Of a stretch of 64,000 nucleotides of DNA, positions 26,076 through 36,442 are shown one piece after another. The notes below the pieces were generated by a model that did not search any database, had not been told where the DNA came from, and was given only the letters and a program-made list of their open reading frames with translations. The first letter of the stretch is position 1. Every line of letters begins with the position of its first letter. The position numbers and the translations under genes were made by a program. Source of the DNA: UBA2137 sp963740205 (GTDB taxonomy: Bacteria; Pseudomonadota; Alphaproteobacteria; Micavibrionales; Micavibrionaceae); assembly GCA_963740205.1 (NCBI GenBank), contig CAVUDD010000005.1, forward strand, positions 511,178-575,177, in the 5' to 3' direction.

Positions 26076-26639
26076 CTAAAAACGTGTTCCAATTGTGAGC
26101 GTTGAGACATAGGCATCGGCCTCGGCGATGTCCCCACCAGCAAATGTTCTGGCAGGAAGCCATAGACCGCGTAATCCCAAGTCAATTTTGTCTGTCACGC
26201 TGTAGGTTGCTCCGACGTAGGGTGCTACAGCAGGGCTAAGGCTGTATTCGTAACCAGTAATACCACCCGCATATGTTCCTAGATTAAAGGACAGATTTTG
26301 TGTGGCAAAAGTTTCAATCTCGGCCATTCCTCCAAGGAATACCGATGTTCTGAATATTGAATTGTCGAATACGCCACCAGTAACACCTGCACGTAATGTG
26401 GTGGAGGGACTGAATGAGTAAATAGGCCAGCTTAAATCAGCGAAGATGCCTTCATTATTGAGCCAACCGTCATTCCAGTCGCGGTTACCTGTTCTATCAT
26501 CCGTATGTGCAACATAAAGGGGAAGTCCCACAGTCAGCTTAGAGCCATTGAATATACCTGTATCTTGTGCATTTGAGTTTGAGGGAAGTAAACAGACCGT
26601 GAAGAAGCTAAGTAATATGATTTTGCATAGTTTTGACAT
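26076..26639 (-). CDS. exported outer-membrane beta-barrel protein, unknown function
   Basis: A 187-residue protein with a clear signal peptide (residues 1-24, ending SNAQ). The mature part is Gly- and aromatic-rich with alternating strand patterns and ends in TIGTRF; a terminal Phe is the usual signal for BAM-dependent insertion. Size suits an eight-stranded barrel. Conserved-looking segments are HTDDRTGNRDWNDGW and TAGVTG-type turns. A lipid A-modifying enzyme of the PagP/PagL kind is possible but I see no diagnostic catalytic triad. Monocistronic. Confidence 0.65.
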   Translation of the reverse strand: MSKLCKIILLSFFTVCLLPSNSNAQDTGIFNGSKLTVGLPLYVAHTDDRTGNRDWNDGWLNNEGIFADLSWPIYSFSPSTTLRAGVTGGVFDNSIFRTSVFLGGMAEIETFATQNLSFNLGTYAGGITGYEYSLSPAVAPYVGATYSVTDKIDLGLRGLWLPARTFAGGDIAEADAYVSTLTIGTRF

Positions 26640-26672
26640 TGTTTTTCCTTTATTGGTGACACCCTACTTAGG

Positions 26673-27170
26673 TCAAGTTTTTATCAAATCCGTATTTATG
26701 TCGCTATAATTTCTTACCAAAAGCACTGATGCCTTGTCTTGTGCATTCAACATACCCAAAATCTCTTTTTTATGAAAGCGCGGATAGATCCATAGAATGT
26801 ATTCAAGAAACGAAAAACTGACTTTAGAGGGGCATCCTTCGGCTTGATATGAACCACCTTTGAGCCAGCGTTTTGTCACGCGCCACGCACAGATAACGGG
26901 GTTACTTTTCACATATATAATTAAATCGGCATCCTTGATGCGCAAAGGTACAGTTTTGACGTATATTCCGTCACTTATCCATGATTGACCTTTGAGTTGC
27001 TCTTTGACCAGATCCAAAATTTCATCATCAGACCGTCGTTTCCACCCAGGCATGAAGGAGACATGATCGACCTGAAAATGCGGAAGGTTTAACTCTTTGG
27101 AAAGTTGGTTGGCTATTGTCGTTTTGCCTGCACCAGGACTTCCGACAACGACTATTTTTTGCGGGCTCAC
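26673..27170 (-). CDS. P-loop nucleoside/adenylate kinase-like protein
   Basis: A 165-residue P-loop protein resembling the adenylate kinase-like group annotated as DNA topology modulation (FlaR) proteins. Walker A GSPGAGKTT is at residues 9-17, and the conserved HFQVDHVSFMPGW and DADLIIYVKSNP follow. The start is GTG and overlaps the stop of the 26-codon ORF upstream (GTGA), so it is translated as part of the rsmB unit. Its substrate is unknown. Confidence 0.75.
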   Translation of the reverse strand: MSPQKIVVVGSPGAGKTTIANQLSKELNLPHFQVDHVSFMPGWKRRSDDEILDLVKEQLKGQSWISDGIYVKTVPLRIKDADLIIYVKSNPVICAWRVTKRWLKGGSYQAEGCPSKVSFSFLEYILWIYPRFHKKEILGMLNAQDKASVLLVRNYSDINTDLIKT

Positions 27171-27247
27171 CTTGGAATGACTTTCCTGCCGTATCGAACA
27201 CTTGCAAGTAGAACAGCTGCAACAGCGAAAAGAGTATATTGATCCAT
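27167..27247 (-). CDS. 26-residue hydrophobic small protein, translationally coupled
   Basis: An ORF of 26 codons filling the whole gap between rsmB and the kinase gene. Its ATG overlaps the rsmB stop (TAATG) and its TGA overlaps the kinase GTG (GTGA), so the three form an unbroken coupled chain. The product begins MDQYTLFAVAAVLLASVRYG: a hydrophobic helix of about 15 residues followed by a basic tail, suggesting a small membrane protein. An alternative is that its only role is to pass ribosomes to the kinase gene. Confidence 0.55.
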   Translation of the reverse strand: MDQYTLFAVAAVLLASVRYGRKVIPR

Positions 27248-28572
27248 TAACGTTTCACTAATCTTGAAATGTAAAAACCGTCCATGCCTCCCAATGAAGC
27301 CATGTGATAAGGGAAAATACGTACGTCCCCTTGTGAGGTAACGGCATCGGAAAATCCACCAATTTCGGGGGGAGTTATAGGCGCACGAGAAAAATCATTG
27401 TGCCTCTCAAGGAAGGCCTCTATCTGGTGTTCACCTTCGTCCTTGAAAAGGGAACACGTACAGTAAATCAGGATGCCTCTTTCATTGAGCATTGTGGCTG
27501 CATTATCAAGCAGACGTTCCTGTAAATCGGCAAGACTTCTGAGGTCATTTTTATCTTTTATCCATGCCACATCGGGACTTTTACGCAGCGTTCCTGACGC
27601 AGTACAAGGGGCATCCAGTAAAATGGCGTCTAGCCCTTCTTTTGGTTTCCAGACGCTGGCGTCTCCTGCCTCGGTTGTAACATTGTCTTGAAGACCAAGT
27701 CGTTCAATGTTTTCACGGAAACGGACAAGGCGACGTGCAGAGCGATCAAGGGCAATCACATGTGCGCCTTGACTTGCCAATTGTGCTGTTTTTCCGCCAG
27801 GTGCCGCGCATAAATCAGCAATAACTTTTCCCTCTATGTTGCCAAAGAGTTTGGCTGGCAGAGCAGCAACGGCGTCTTGTACCCACCATGCGCCAGACTC
27901 GTATCCTGCAATTTCTTCAATGCGTCCTGATTTCGGAACACGAAGTGAGCCAGTGGGAAGCAGTTCCGCTTGCAGATGGGATTGCCAATAGGCAATGTCC
28001 TCTGAGCTTTTGACCGTTAAATCAAGTGGTGGTTCTTCCATATTACCCTGACCAATTTCAATGGCAGTTTTTAGGCCATAATCCTCAACCCATTTTTGCA
28101 ACATCCATTCAGGCGTGTTGAGGCGCGGGATATCCTGTCGCGCAGTCCAATCACGACCTTCGCGCGCAATTTTTCTTAAAACCGCATTGGCAAAGCCTTT
28201 GGTTTTGGACAAGTTATTTTCATCGGTAAGATCAACGCTGGTATTTACAGCTGCGTAATCGGGAACCTCCATGAAGACAAGCTGTGTCACACCAATACGA
28301 ATAATATGCTTGAGCAATGGAGGGGAAATTTCCTTTTCAGGATTGGACGACGCCTTACGAATAAGGTCATCAATTTGTCCCAATCGCCTGAGTGTTGTTG
28401 TGGCAATCATACGCGTAAAGGCACGGTCACGTGGCTCTGGTAGAGAATTAAATGCGTGAGATTGCTCTAACGTTTGGTCGAGAGGTTGTTTTTTGTCCAG
28501 AACAGTCGATACAATCTGCAGGGCCGCTCGGCGCGTGGCAATAGGATCAGTTTCAGGTAAATGTGCTTTCAT
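27247..28572 (-). CDS. rsmB: 16S rRNA m5C967 methyltransferase RsmB family
   Basis: A 441-residue protein with an N-terminal NusB-like RNA-binding domain (residues about 10-140, RRAALQIVSTVLDKKQPL) and a C-terminal SAM-dependent methyltransferase. SAM motif I is ADLCAAPGGKTAQLA. The PC motif is LDAPCTASGTL and the second catalytic Cys is in LIYCTCSLFKDEGE. The frame is open for 47 codons upstream, but ATG 28572 matches the family start. It heads the coupled unit with the 26-residue ORF and the kinase. Confidence 0.92.
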   Translation of the reverse strand: MKAHLPETDPIATRRAALQIVSTVLDKKQPLDQTLEQSHAFNSLPEPRDRAFTRMIATTTLRRLGQIDDLIRKASSNPEKEISPPLLKHIIRIGVTQLVFMEVPDYAAVNTSVDLTDENNLSKTKGFANAVLRKIAREGRDWTARQDIPRLNTPEWMLQKWVEDYGLKTAIEIGQGNMEEPPLDLTVKSSEDIAYWQSHLQAELLPTGSLRVPKSGRIEEIAGYESGAWWVQDAVAALPAKLFGNIEGKVIADLCAAPGGKTAQLASQGAHVIALDRSARRLVRFRENIERLGLQDNVTTEAGDASVWKPKEGLDAILLDAPCTASGTLRKSPDVAWIKDKNDLRSLADLQERLLDNAATMLNERGILIYCTCSLFKDEGEHQIEAFLERHNDFSRAPITPPEIGGFSDAVTSQGDVRIFPYHMASLGGMDGFYISRLVKR

Positions 28573-28651
28573 AAACTGACTACTACCTCTCAATCGCTTG
28601 TCTGGCAAGTCTTTGTAGCAAAAGAGATTAAAATCGTTTATGCATTTAAAC

Positions 28652-28774
28652 ATGACCGATACAGAAAAAAATAAAAAGCCCAAGGATAAGCCCAAAGAAA
28701 TAGGTGGGCGCAAAGGTCCTGATCCTGTGCGTTATGGCGACTGGGAAAATAACGGTAAATGCGTGGATTTTTAA
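28652..28774 (+). CDS. DUF1674 protein, succinate dehydrogenase assembly factor 4 family
   Basis: A 40-residue ORF. The C-terminal half EIGGRKGPDPVRYGDWENN plus GKCVDF is the near-invariant signature of DUF1674/SDHAF4, which in mitochondria binds flavinylated SdhA and helps assemble succinate dehydrogenase. The first 15 residues are a Lys-rich unconserved lead. An in-frame ATG at 28640 would add four residues. It lies between the divergent rsmB and the convergent glutamate dehydrogenase (4 bp away), a place where a short gene is easily missed. Confidence 0.85.
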   Translation: MTDTEKNKKPKDKPKEIGGRKGPDPVRYGDWENNGKCVDF

Positions 28775-28778
28775 AGCT

Positions 28779-31700
28779 CTATTCGTAGAGGCTTCGCAAA
28801 TTCTCGGCGGCGACAAATAGCATCGGCAAGGTAATGTTGTCGCTTTTCTTCATGCTTGAAATCTCTTTGCGAACCCTTTCGGATGAATGGCAATTATCAT
28901 CAGGCGCACACCACTCGTTGAGTGTGTCTTCACTAATGGAAACCTTTTTGTTGCCTTGCTTTTCAAGGAAACTTCTAGCGATACTTGCTTGCGCCCTGTA
29001 AAGCCTATCCCTTATTTTTTCCAAGGCTTCGGCCTCCCAAGGCGAGTCCATTTTCATTTTTTTAGCCTCCGCACGTAACCAGTACAGATCATAGTAAGTA
29101 CCGATCGTGTAATAAACACGCGCTGCATCCAAAGTTGAAACCTTAGAATTTTGTGAAAGCAAAGTAATGTCGAAAGCTGCACTCATGGGTGAAAACAAGG
29201 CCAAATCCTGCGCTAGTTTCTTAGGGAAACCGCTATCTTCGTAATCGGCAATAGTTTGATCAATTTGTTCCTTACGGTAATCGGGAAGAACACTTATCAA
29301 ACAGTTTTGAAGTTCCTCAACAAGAGGGCTGAATTTCTCTATGTCTTTTTGTGGAGAGATGTCTTTAGGATAGCGATTAAGGAACCACAACATCATACGT
29401 TCTGTGGTGTTGGCAATTTTTTGCAAGGCTTCGAGCTGGAGGTCAGCCTCCATTTTACCATCTTGCGCCTCTATCTCATCCCAAAGTTTACGCAGGTTAA
29501 AGACATCAAAGACCACAAGGAAGGCTTTGACCACTTCGTCTATTGGTTTGCCCGCACTTTTCGCAACGCGGTGTGCAAACACAGGGCCTAAACGGTTTAC
29601 GATTGTGGACGACAACACAGTACAGAAAATCTCATCACGTAAACGATGCTTGAAAATTTCTTTCTTGTATTTTTCCTGCAATGGCTGTGGGAAGTAAGAC
29701 AAAACCCATTTTTCGGAAATCTCCAAATCAGGCAATTTTGTTTTTAATAAGGCCTTGGTCAATGTGATTTTGGCATAGCAACTTAGGATTGCCAGTTCTG
29801 GGCGTGTTAACCCTTTGCCCTGAGCTGCACGGCTTTGCAATTCTTGATCATTTGGCAAGTTCTCGACTTTGCGATCTAGTTTACCCGCATTTTCAAGGTC
29901 GCGCATAAATTCGGCATGATCTTCAATAGATTCAACTGCGCGCTTTTCAACAAGACTAATAGCTTGAGCCTGCTGATAATTGTTGCGTAAGACAAGCGAG
30001 GCGACTTCTTCTTCCATAGACTCAAGCAATTTATTTCTTGCCTTAAGAGAGAGTGAGCTTGAATTGTCGACAATCTTATTAAGAAGGATTTTGATGTTCA
30101 CTTCGTGATCAGAGGAATCTACGCCACCCGAGTTATCAATAAAGTCCGCATTCAATCGTCCACCATTTTGGGCGTATTCAATACGTGCATCTTGAGTGAT
30201 GGCAAGGTTGGCACCCTCACCAATAACCTTTGCACCAACTTCGTTGGCATTTATGCGAATGGAGTCATTAGCTTTATCGCCAACATCTGAATTATTCTCG
30301 CTGGATGCTTTAATATACGTGCCGATACCACCAAACCAAAGAAGGTCTGTTTTGGCCTTTAACATTGCATGCATCAAATCATTGGGTGAAATTTGGCTTT
30401 CTTCAATACCAAAAGCTTCCTTGATTTCGGGAGTTAATTTCAAAGATTTTTCCGAGCGTTCAAAAATACGTCCACCCTTGGAAAGTAATTTCTCGTTATA
30501 CTCATCCCATCCTTTAACGTTTTCGAACAAACGCTTGCGCTCTTTAAAGCTTTTGGCAACATCGGGATTAGGGTCACAGAAAATATGCAGATGGTTAAAT
30601 GCACCAATGAGGCGGATATGCTCGGATAACAACATCCCGTTACCAAACACGTCACCCCCCATATCACCAACGCCGATGACATCAAAGTCCTGTGATTGTG
30701 TATCGAAATCCATCTCACGGAAATGACGTTTTACAGATTCCCAAGCACCTCGTGCGGTAATACCCATCTCCTTGTGGTCATAACCAGCAGACCCACCAGA
30801 GGCAAAAGCATCTTTGAGCCAGAAACCGTATTTCTCAGACATTTTATTAGCGATATCTGAAAAGCTGGCTGTTCCCTTGTCGGCTGCAACCACCAAATAA
30901 GGATCAACATCGTCATGACAAACCACATCTTTTGGACGCACAACTTTTGAACCTTTATAATTATCGGTGATGTCCAAAAGTCCTGAAATGAATATTTTGT
31001 AACACTCTACACCCTCATCATATTGCGCCTTGCGGTCGTTGCCAGATGGCGGATTTTTCACAATGAATCCACCCTTTGCACCCATAGGTACAATGATGGC
31101 GTTTTTTACTTGCTGCGCCTTCATCAGTCCCAAAACTTCTGTGCGGAAATCTTCATGTCTGTCTGACCAACGAATACCGCCGCGTGCAATCACGTCACCA
31201 CGCAAATGGATACCCTCGGTTCTGCGTGAATAGACAAAAATCTCGCGGTAAGGGTGCGGTTTTGGAAGGCTGGTAATCTTGGCACTTTCAAGTTTGAAAG
31301 AGATATAGTTCTTGGCGTTTCCGTCCGTATCCTTTTGAAAGAAATTGGTACGAAGCGTGTTTTCAATAACTGTTTGGAACAGGCGCAAAATTTGGTCATG
31401 GTCGAAAGAGCTAACCTTTTGCATTTCGCGGTTAAATTTCTTCTGGATGTCTTTTGTTTGTTCATCTCTGTCAGAGGCTGAAATTTTAGGATTATTACGC
31501 GCATAGAATAAGTCCCGAAGTAGTTGCGATATGCACGGGAATTTTGCAAGCACGTTTTCTGTGTAGGTTTTTGAGAAAGGGAATTTTGTTTGACGGATGT
31601 AGCGTAAATAACCACGCAATAATGCAATGTCGCGTGACGGCATTCCCGCCTTTAATATTAATTGGTTAAATCGGTCATCTTCGTATTGACCATTCAAAAC

Positions 31701-33538
31701 TTGAACAAGTGCTTCTTCAAACAGAGGTTTGATTTCACTGTAATCGCTGGGCAGGTTTTCTGTGTTTTCAAAGCGCATATCAAAGCTATGCATCCAGAAA
31801 ACCTTACCATCGTTCAAGGTGACTTTAGATGGTAATTCACTATCGACCTGCAATCCCATATTCTCAAGAACGGGAAAAATACGTGACAATGTTAGGGGTG
31901 TCTCAGCGTGATAGGCATTGAGGCGAATATCACCACTTTTCTTATCCTCTGGAATAATTAAATCAAATGTAAGATCTTTATCTTCATTTAATTCTTCAAG
32001 TTTGAGGATATCCTCATAAGTCCGGTTAAGGGAATTCGCAGCCTGATAGTCATTCCCAAAAGCACGTCCGTATTTCTCCCTAATATCCAAGGCATGGGAG
32101 TCGTCGGATGTAATGGAAAGAACCTCGTCAAATAATTGCATCGACCAGCTTTGTGCGGCCTCACGCAATGCATTTTCAACCTTATCGTGATTATAGCGTA
32201 ATGGCTTAAATGGCTCGATATTGATTGTGTAAAGCACGCGCGCTAAAGGTGAGTCATCAATAGTGAGGTGATAATTCAAAACCTCGCCCTTAAAAGTATC
32301 TTCCAAAATTTCCTTAAATTTCAGGCGTAATCTTGTCTCGAACCTGTCTCTTGGGACGTACACAAGACACGACACATAACGCGCAAACAAATCTTTACGT
32401 ACAAACAAAGCAACCTTGCGGTGCTCGTAGAGTTTCATAATGTCGCGGGCAAAATCGGTTAACTGATCGATTTCAATTTGGAACAATTCATCGCGCGGAT
32501 ATTTCTCAAGTATGTGACGCAAAGAACGATAATCATGCGTCCCAGGCTTGTAACCTGATTTTGCAAGAACAACATCGGCTTTAAGGCGTAAATAAGGAAT
32601 ACTGCGCAGGCTACGGTTATAGGTAACAGACGTAAATAGGCCAATAAAAATACCTTCTCCCTTAAGACTTCCATCTTTATTGAAAAGTTTAATGGCTATG
32701 CAATCAAGGGGCACGTTTCTGTGAACAGTAGAGGAACGGTTAACCTTTGAAATATAAACAGCGGGCAGGCTTTTGCGTTTTTTCTGAAGGTGATCGGGAA
32801 GGGAGATATCCTTCTTATTGATAAAGATTGGTTGTCTCTCGTTTTTCAAAAGCCCAAGCGATGAATTGGAGACCGTTCTTGAGGCGGTTTTGCCGTCTTT
32901 TTCTTTAAAGGTAAATTCGCGGTAGCCAAGAAGTGTAAAGTTGTCTTGATATAGATATTCAAGGAATTCGAGGCTTTCCTCAATTTCTATATCTGGATAT
33001 TGGCTTGCGGGTGCATAGCTCAATGAATTTTGACATTGACGCAACAGGCGTTTCATCATGCCAAAATCTTGGTTGGCAAGGGCAATATCTTTTAAAATAT
33101 GTTTGAAGCGCTGGACAAGCTTTGTCTGCTCGGCCTTGGCAAGTGTGTTCTCAAGATGGATATGGATATGAGATACTTTGTCATCGGTGAGGGGATGTAT
33201 CATCGATTCAATCGTATAATCACGCTCCGCCAACTCCGCGGTAATAGAGTCGACAATAAATGACATATCGCTTGAGACGATATCAATGACCGTACCAGCA
33301 ACCTTATTATCATCCTTTTTAAAATTTTCGACAGAAATGGCGGGGTTTTGCCATTATGTTTCTTTGCTAATGCGAAATGGGTTCTTGTCGCATCGGCCAA
33401 AAGGTCGATGTCCATTTCCTCGATATGAGCTTGCGACTCACATCCCTTTACAAAGCTTGTGGCAAACTTTCCCAAAGGCGAGGTTGCCTTGACATCTAGG
33501 GTTTTCAAAAGAGAGGAGAGAATTTGTTTCTTGGACAT
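28779..33538 (-). CDS. gdhB: NAD-specific glutamate dehydrogenase, large (about 180 kDa) class, one frameshift near the N-terminus
   Basis: A very large enzyme (about 1,586 residues over the whole span) deaminating glutamate to 2-oxoglutarate. The main frame, from 33266 down to 28779, holds the ACT-like N-terminal regions, the catalytic core with ARGGIRWSDRHEDFRTEVLG, GAKGGFIVKNPP and GVGDMGGDVFGNGMLLSEH, and the C-terminal domain. The first 64 or so residues (MSKKQILSS from 33538) are in another frame. Adding one A to the four-A run (T at 33346-33349 on the plus strand) joins them (HNGKNPAISVENFKKDD). The enzyme links to icd through 2-oxoglutarate. The frameshift may be a sequence error. Confidence 0.85.
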
Positions 33539-33676
33539 TTCACCAACGGGATGTAATTGACATGAATAAGTAGAAGCTAAACTAGAGCTATTTTATGCGC
33601 TCGGCAAGATAGTTATGTTAAGTATCATCTGATAAGATGTGTACTAGTTTTGTTTGCTAAAGATAAATAAAACCCC

Positions 33677-33706
33677 TTGATTTTCATGTGTTGCCTAGTC
33701 TATAAA
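33677..33706 (+). promoter_or_regulatory. candidate sigma-70 promoter for rpoZ
   Basis: TTGATT at 33677 and TATAAA at 33701 are 18 bp apart, 34 bp before the rpoZ ATG. The -10 matches 5 of 6 consensus positions. The 200-bp gap from the divergent glutamate dehydrogenase start holds no other gene. Confidence 0.5.
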
Positions 33707-33739
33707 CCCTTTGAACACTAAAATTTTGGAGAAAGCCCC

Positions 33740-34123
33740 ATGGCACGCGTTACCGTTGAAGATTGTATTGAAGAAGTTCCTAACCGTTTTGAGCTTGTGA
33801 TGTTGACATCACAACGCGCACGTAAAATTGGTTCAGGTAGCCCTTTGACGATTGACCGTGACAATGACAAGAACACTGTTGTGGCATTGCGCGAGATTGC
33901 AGATAACACTGTTTCCAAAGAAGACCTTAAAGAAGACCTTATCCGTTCTCACCAACGCATTTTGTTTGCCGAGGAAGAAGAGGATGCCCCTGTGATTGAC
34001 CTTATGGATGGCGAAGCCGAGTGGAGCACAATGACTTCGAGAAATGCTGATGCTGATATGGATGATGACAGTGATGATGAGACACCTTCACTTGAAGATT
34101 TGGCAGGAGTAACTAGCGAATAA
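33740..34123 (+). CDS. rpoZ: DNA-directed RNA polymerase omega subunit
   Basis: A 127-residue subunit that chaperones beta-prime and, in proteobacteria, helps form a ppGpp site on RNA polymerase. The start MARVTVEDCIEEVPNRFELV and RARKIGSG, then KNTVVALREIADN, are typical. The C-terminal 55 residues are strongly acidic. It sits directly before rsh, which makes ppGpp; the rpoZ-rsh pair is conserved in many proteobacteria, but here a terminator separates them. Confidence 0.95.
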   Translation: MARVTVEDCIEEVPNRFELVMLTSQRARKIGSGSPLTIDRDNDKNTVVALREIADNTVSKEDLKEDLIRSHQRILFAEEEEDAPVIDLMDGEAEWSTMTSRNADADMDDDSDDETPSLEDLAGVTSE

Positions 34124-34150
34124 ATCGTTATTGCCACTGACATAAAAATT

Positions 34151-34177
34151 AAAGGGCTTTGTTAAGCCCTTTTTTTG
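34151..34177 (+). terminator. intrinsic terminator after rpoZ
   Basis: AAAGGGCTT and AAGCCCTTT form a 9-bp stem with loop TGTT, followed by a run of T. It lies 27 bp past the rpoZ stop. Confidence 0.85.
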
Positions 34178-34248
34178 TGAGAAAAGCTTGTCTTACGTGC
34201 CCATGTGTATCATTTTAGTGGGACAGAATTCGAATAGAAAAGTCATTT

Positions 34249-36417
34249 ATGCACCCAGAATGTAAAGAGCTCGTAGATCAGGTTGTCGCATACAAGCCCG
34301 ATGCGGATATAAGCCAGATTGAAAAGGCGTATGAATACGCCAAGAAAATGCATGAGGGACAGGTGCGTTCCTCGGGCGAGCCTTATTACACACATCCGAT
34401 GGAAGTTGCAGGTATTCTTGCCGATATGCGGATGGACCCCGCAACCATTATCACCGCCATATTGCATGACACAGTTGAGGACACCGAGGCCACACTTGAG
34501 GATGTGACCAAGCAGTTTGGTGAGGAAGTTGCCAATCTTGTGAACGGCGTCAGTAAATTAACACGTATCGAGAGCCAAACCGTTGAGGGCAAGCAGGCAG
34601 AGAATTTCAGGAAGCTTGTTCTGGCAATGTCGGAAGATATCCGCGTTTTGTTGGTAAAGCTTGCCGACCGTACGCACAACATGCGGACCCTTCATCACAT
34701 CAGTAAGCCAGAAAAACGCCAACGCATTGCGCGCGAAACCTTGGATATTTTTGTGCCTTTGGCAGAGCGTATTGGTATTCACAAGCTCAAGAGTGAGCTT
34801 GAGGATATGGCTTTTTCGTACATGAACCCAGAGGCGCGTGAGAGTATTAACAATCGTCTTTCTTATTTACGCAAAGAAGGCACAGATATCGTTGATAAAG
34901 TCATTACGGAACTTGAGTCCATAATGAGCGAAGTCAAAATTGAGGCAAAAATTACAGGGCGCGAAAAAACAGGCTATTCCATCTGGCGTAAAATGCAGCG
35001 CAAAAATGTGTCGTTTGAACAGCTCTCTGATATTATGGCGTTCCGTATTGTGGTGAATAATGTCGAAGAGTGCTATCACGCACTCGGTATTTTACACTCA
35101 AAATACCCAACCGTTCCGGGACGTTTTAAGGATTTCATTTCGACACCGAAATCCAACGGCTATCGATCCATCCATACAACGGTCATTGGTCCTTACTCGC
35201 AACGTATTGAGATACAAATCCGAACAGGAGATATGCACGAGGAGGCAGACCTTGGTGTGGCGGCGCATTGGGCATACAAGCAAAACGATATGGGAGCCAC
35301 ACTTAATGAGGCTAAGAAATATCGATGGATGCGCGAGTTGCTGGATATTATCGAGCAAGACACGCGCCCCGAAGATTTCCTTGAGAATACAAAACTTGAG
35401 TTATTCCAAGACCGTGTTTATGGATTTACACCAAAGGGTGATTTGATTGAATTGCCCATGGGTGCAACACCAATTGATTTTGCCTATGCGGTTCACTCTG
35501 GTGTTGGATCACGCTGTGTGGGCGCAAAATTGAATGGGCGAATTGTGCCTCTTTCCACAAAAATATCCAATGGTGATCAGGTTGATATTATTACCTCTAA
35601 GACTGGTGTGCCTTCACCAGCATGGGAACGGTTTGTTGTCACAGGTAAGGCCAAATCCCATATTCGCCGTTACATCAGACAGCAACAACGTGACGAATAT
35701 ATGTCACTTGGGAAAGCAATGTTGCAAAAGGTCTATAAGGCCGAAGGGTACGAATTTGCTGAAAAAGGCGTCAAAGGCGTTGTTGGTCAATTCAAGGGCG
35801 CGGAAAATATTGATGATGTTTTTGCAGGTATTGGTTCTGGAAATTTTGTCGCGCGGGACGTTTTCAAGGCTATATTTCCGGGTCATAAATCCGAGATGCC
35901 CTCGCGTCCCTTGGAGGAGGCAGATGAGCATTCAATTGTTAGCAAGAAAAAGAAAACCGACAAACCTATGCCTATTAAGGGGCTTATCCCTGGTATGGCC
36001 ATGCACTTTGCACGCTGTTGTCACCCTATACCAGGTGACAGAATTGTTGGTATTGTGACAACGGGTAAAGGCGTTACCATTCACACAATCGATTGTGAAA
36101 CTCTTGAACAATTCGCAGACACGCCAGAGCGTTGGCTTGATGTGTCATGGGGGGACGATAACGAAGGCGAAGAAACGCATGTAGGTAGGTTGACGTTAAC
36201 CATTACAAATCAGCCGGGTGCATTGGGAACTCTCTCAACAGTTATCGGTAAGAATGGTGGCAACATTACCAACCTTAAAATCACCAATCGTTCGCCTGAT
36301 TTCTGGGACATGTTGCTTGACGTTTATATAACTGATACTACGCATTTGAATAATATTGTCGCAGCCTTGCGGGCAACCTCAATAGTCGTAGAAGTTGAGC
36401 GTGCTCGCGGAAGATAA
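34249..36417 (+). CDS. rsh: bifunctional (p)ppGpp synthetase/hydrolase (RelA/SpoT homologue)
   Basis: A 722-residue stringent-response enzyme. The N-terminal HD hydrolase domain has THPMEVAGIL near residue 48 and HDTVEDTEATLEDV near 76, with both His and Asp ligands intact. The synthetase domain contains TPKSNGYRSIHTTVIGP near 300 and EIQIRTGDMHEEADLGVAAH. TGS (FTPKGDLIELPMGATPIDFA) and a C-terminal ACT domain follow. Both activities appear intact, as expected for the single long RSH of alphaproteobacteria. DUF2062, acpS, lepB, rnc and era follow closely and are probably co-transcribed. Confidence 0.96.
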   Translation: MHPECKELVDQVVAYKPDADISQIEKAYEYAKKMHEGQVRSSGEPYYTHPMEVAGILADMRMDPATIITAILHDTVEDTEATLEDVTKQFGEEVANLVNGVSKLTRIESQTVEGKQAENFRKLVLAMSEDIRVLLVKLADRTHNMRTLHHISKPEKRQRIARETLDIFVPLAERIGIHKLKSELEDMAFSYMNPEARESINNRLSYLRKEGTDIVDKVITELESIMSEVKIEAKITGREKTGYSIWRKMQRKNVSFEQLSDIMAFRIVVNNVEECYHALGILHSKYPTVPGRFKDFISTPKSNGYRSIHTTVIGPYSQRIEIQIRTGDMHEEADLGVAAHWAYKQNDMGATLNEAKKYRWMRELLDIIEQDTRPEDFLENTKLELFQDRVYGFTPKGDLIELPMGATPIDFAYAVHSGVGSRCVGAKLNGRIVPLSTKISNGDQVDIITSKTGVPSPAWERFVVTGKAKSHIRRYIRQQQRDEYMSLGKAMLQKVYKAEGYEFAEKGVKGVVGQFKGAENIDDVFAGIGSGNFVARDVFKAIFPGHKSEMPSRPLEEADEHSIVSKKKKTDKPMPIKGLIPGMAMHFARCCHPIPGDRIVGIVTTGKGVTIHTIDCETLEQFADTPERWLDVSWGDDNEGEETHVGRLTLTITNQPGALGTLSTVIGKNGGNITNLKITNRSPDFWDMLLDVYITDTTHLNNIVAALRATSIVVEVERARGR

Positions 36418-36442
36418 GTAGGAAAGGAAATCGATAGGTCAG

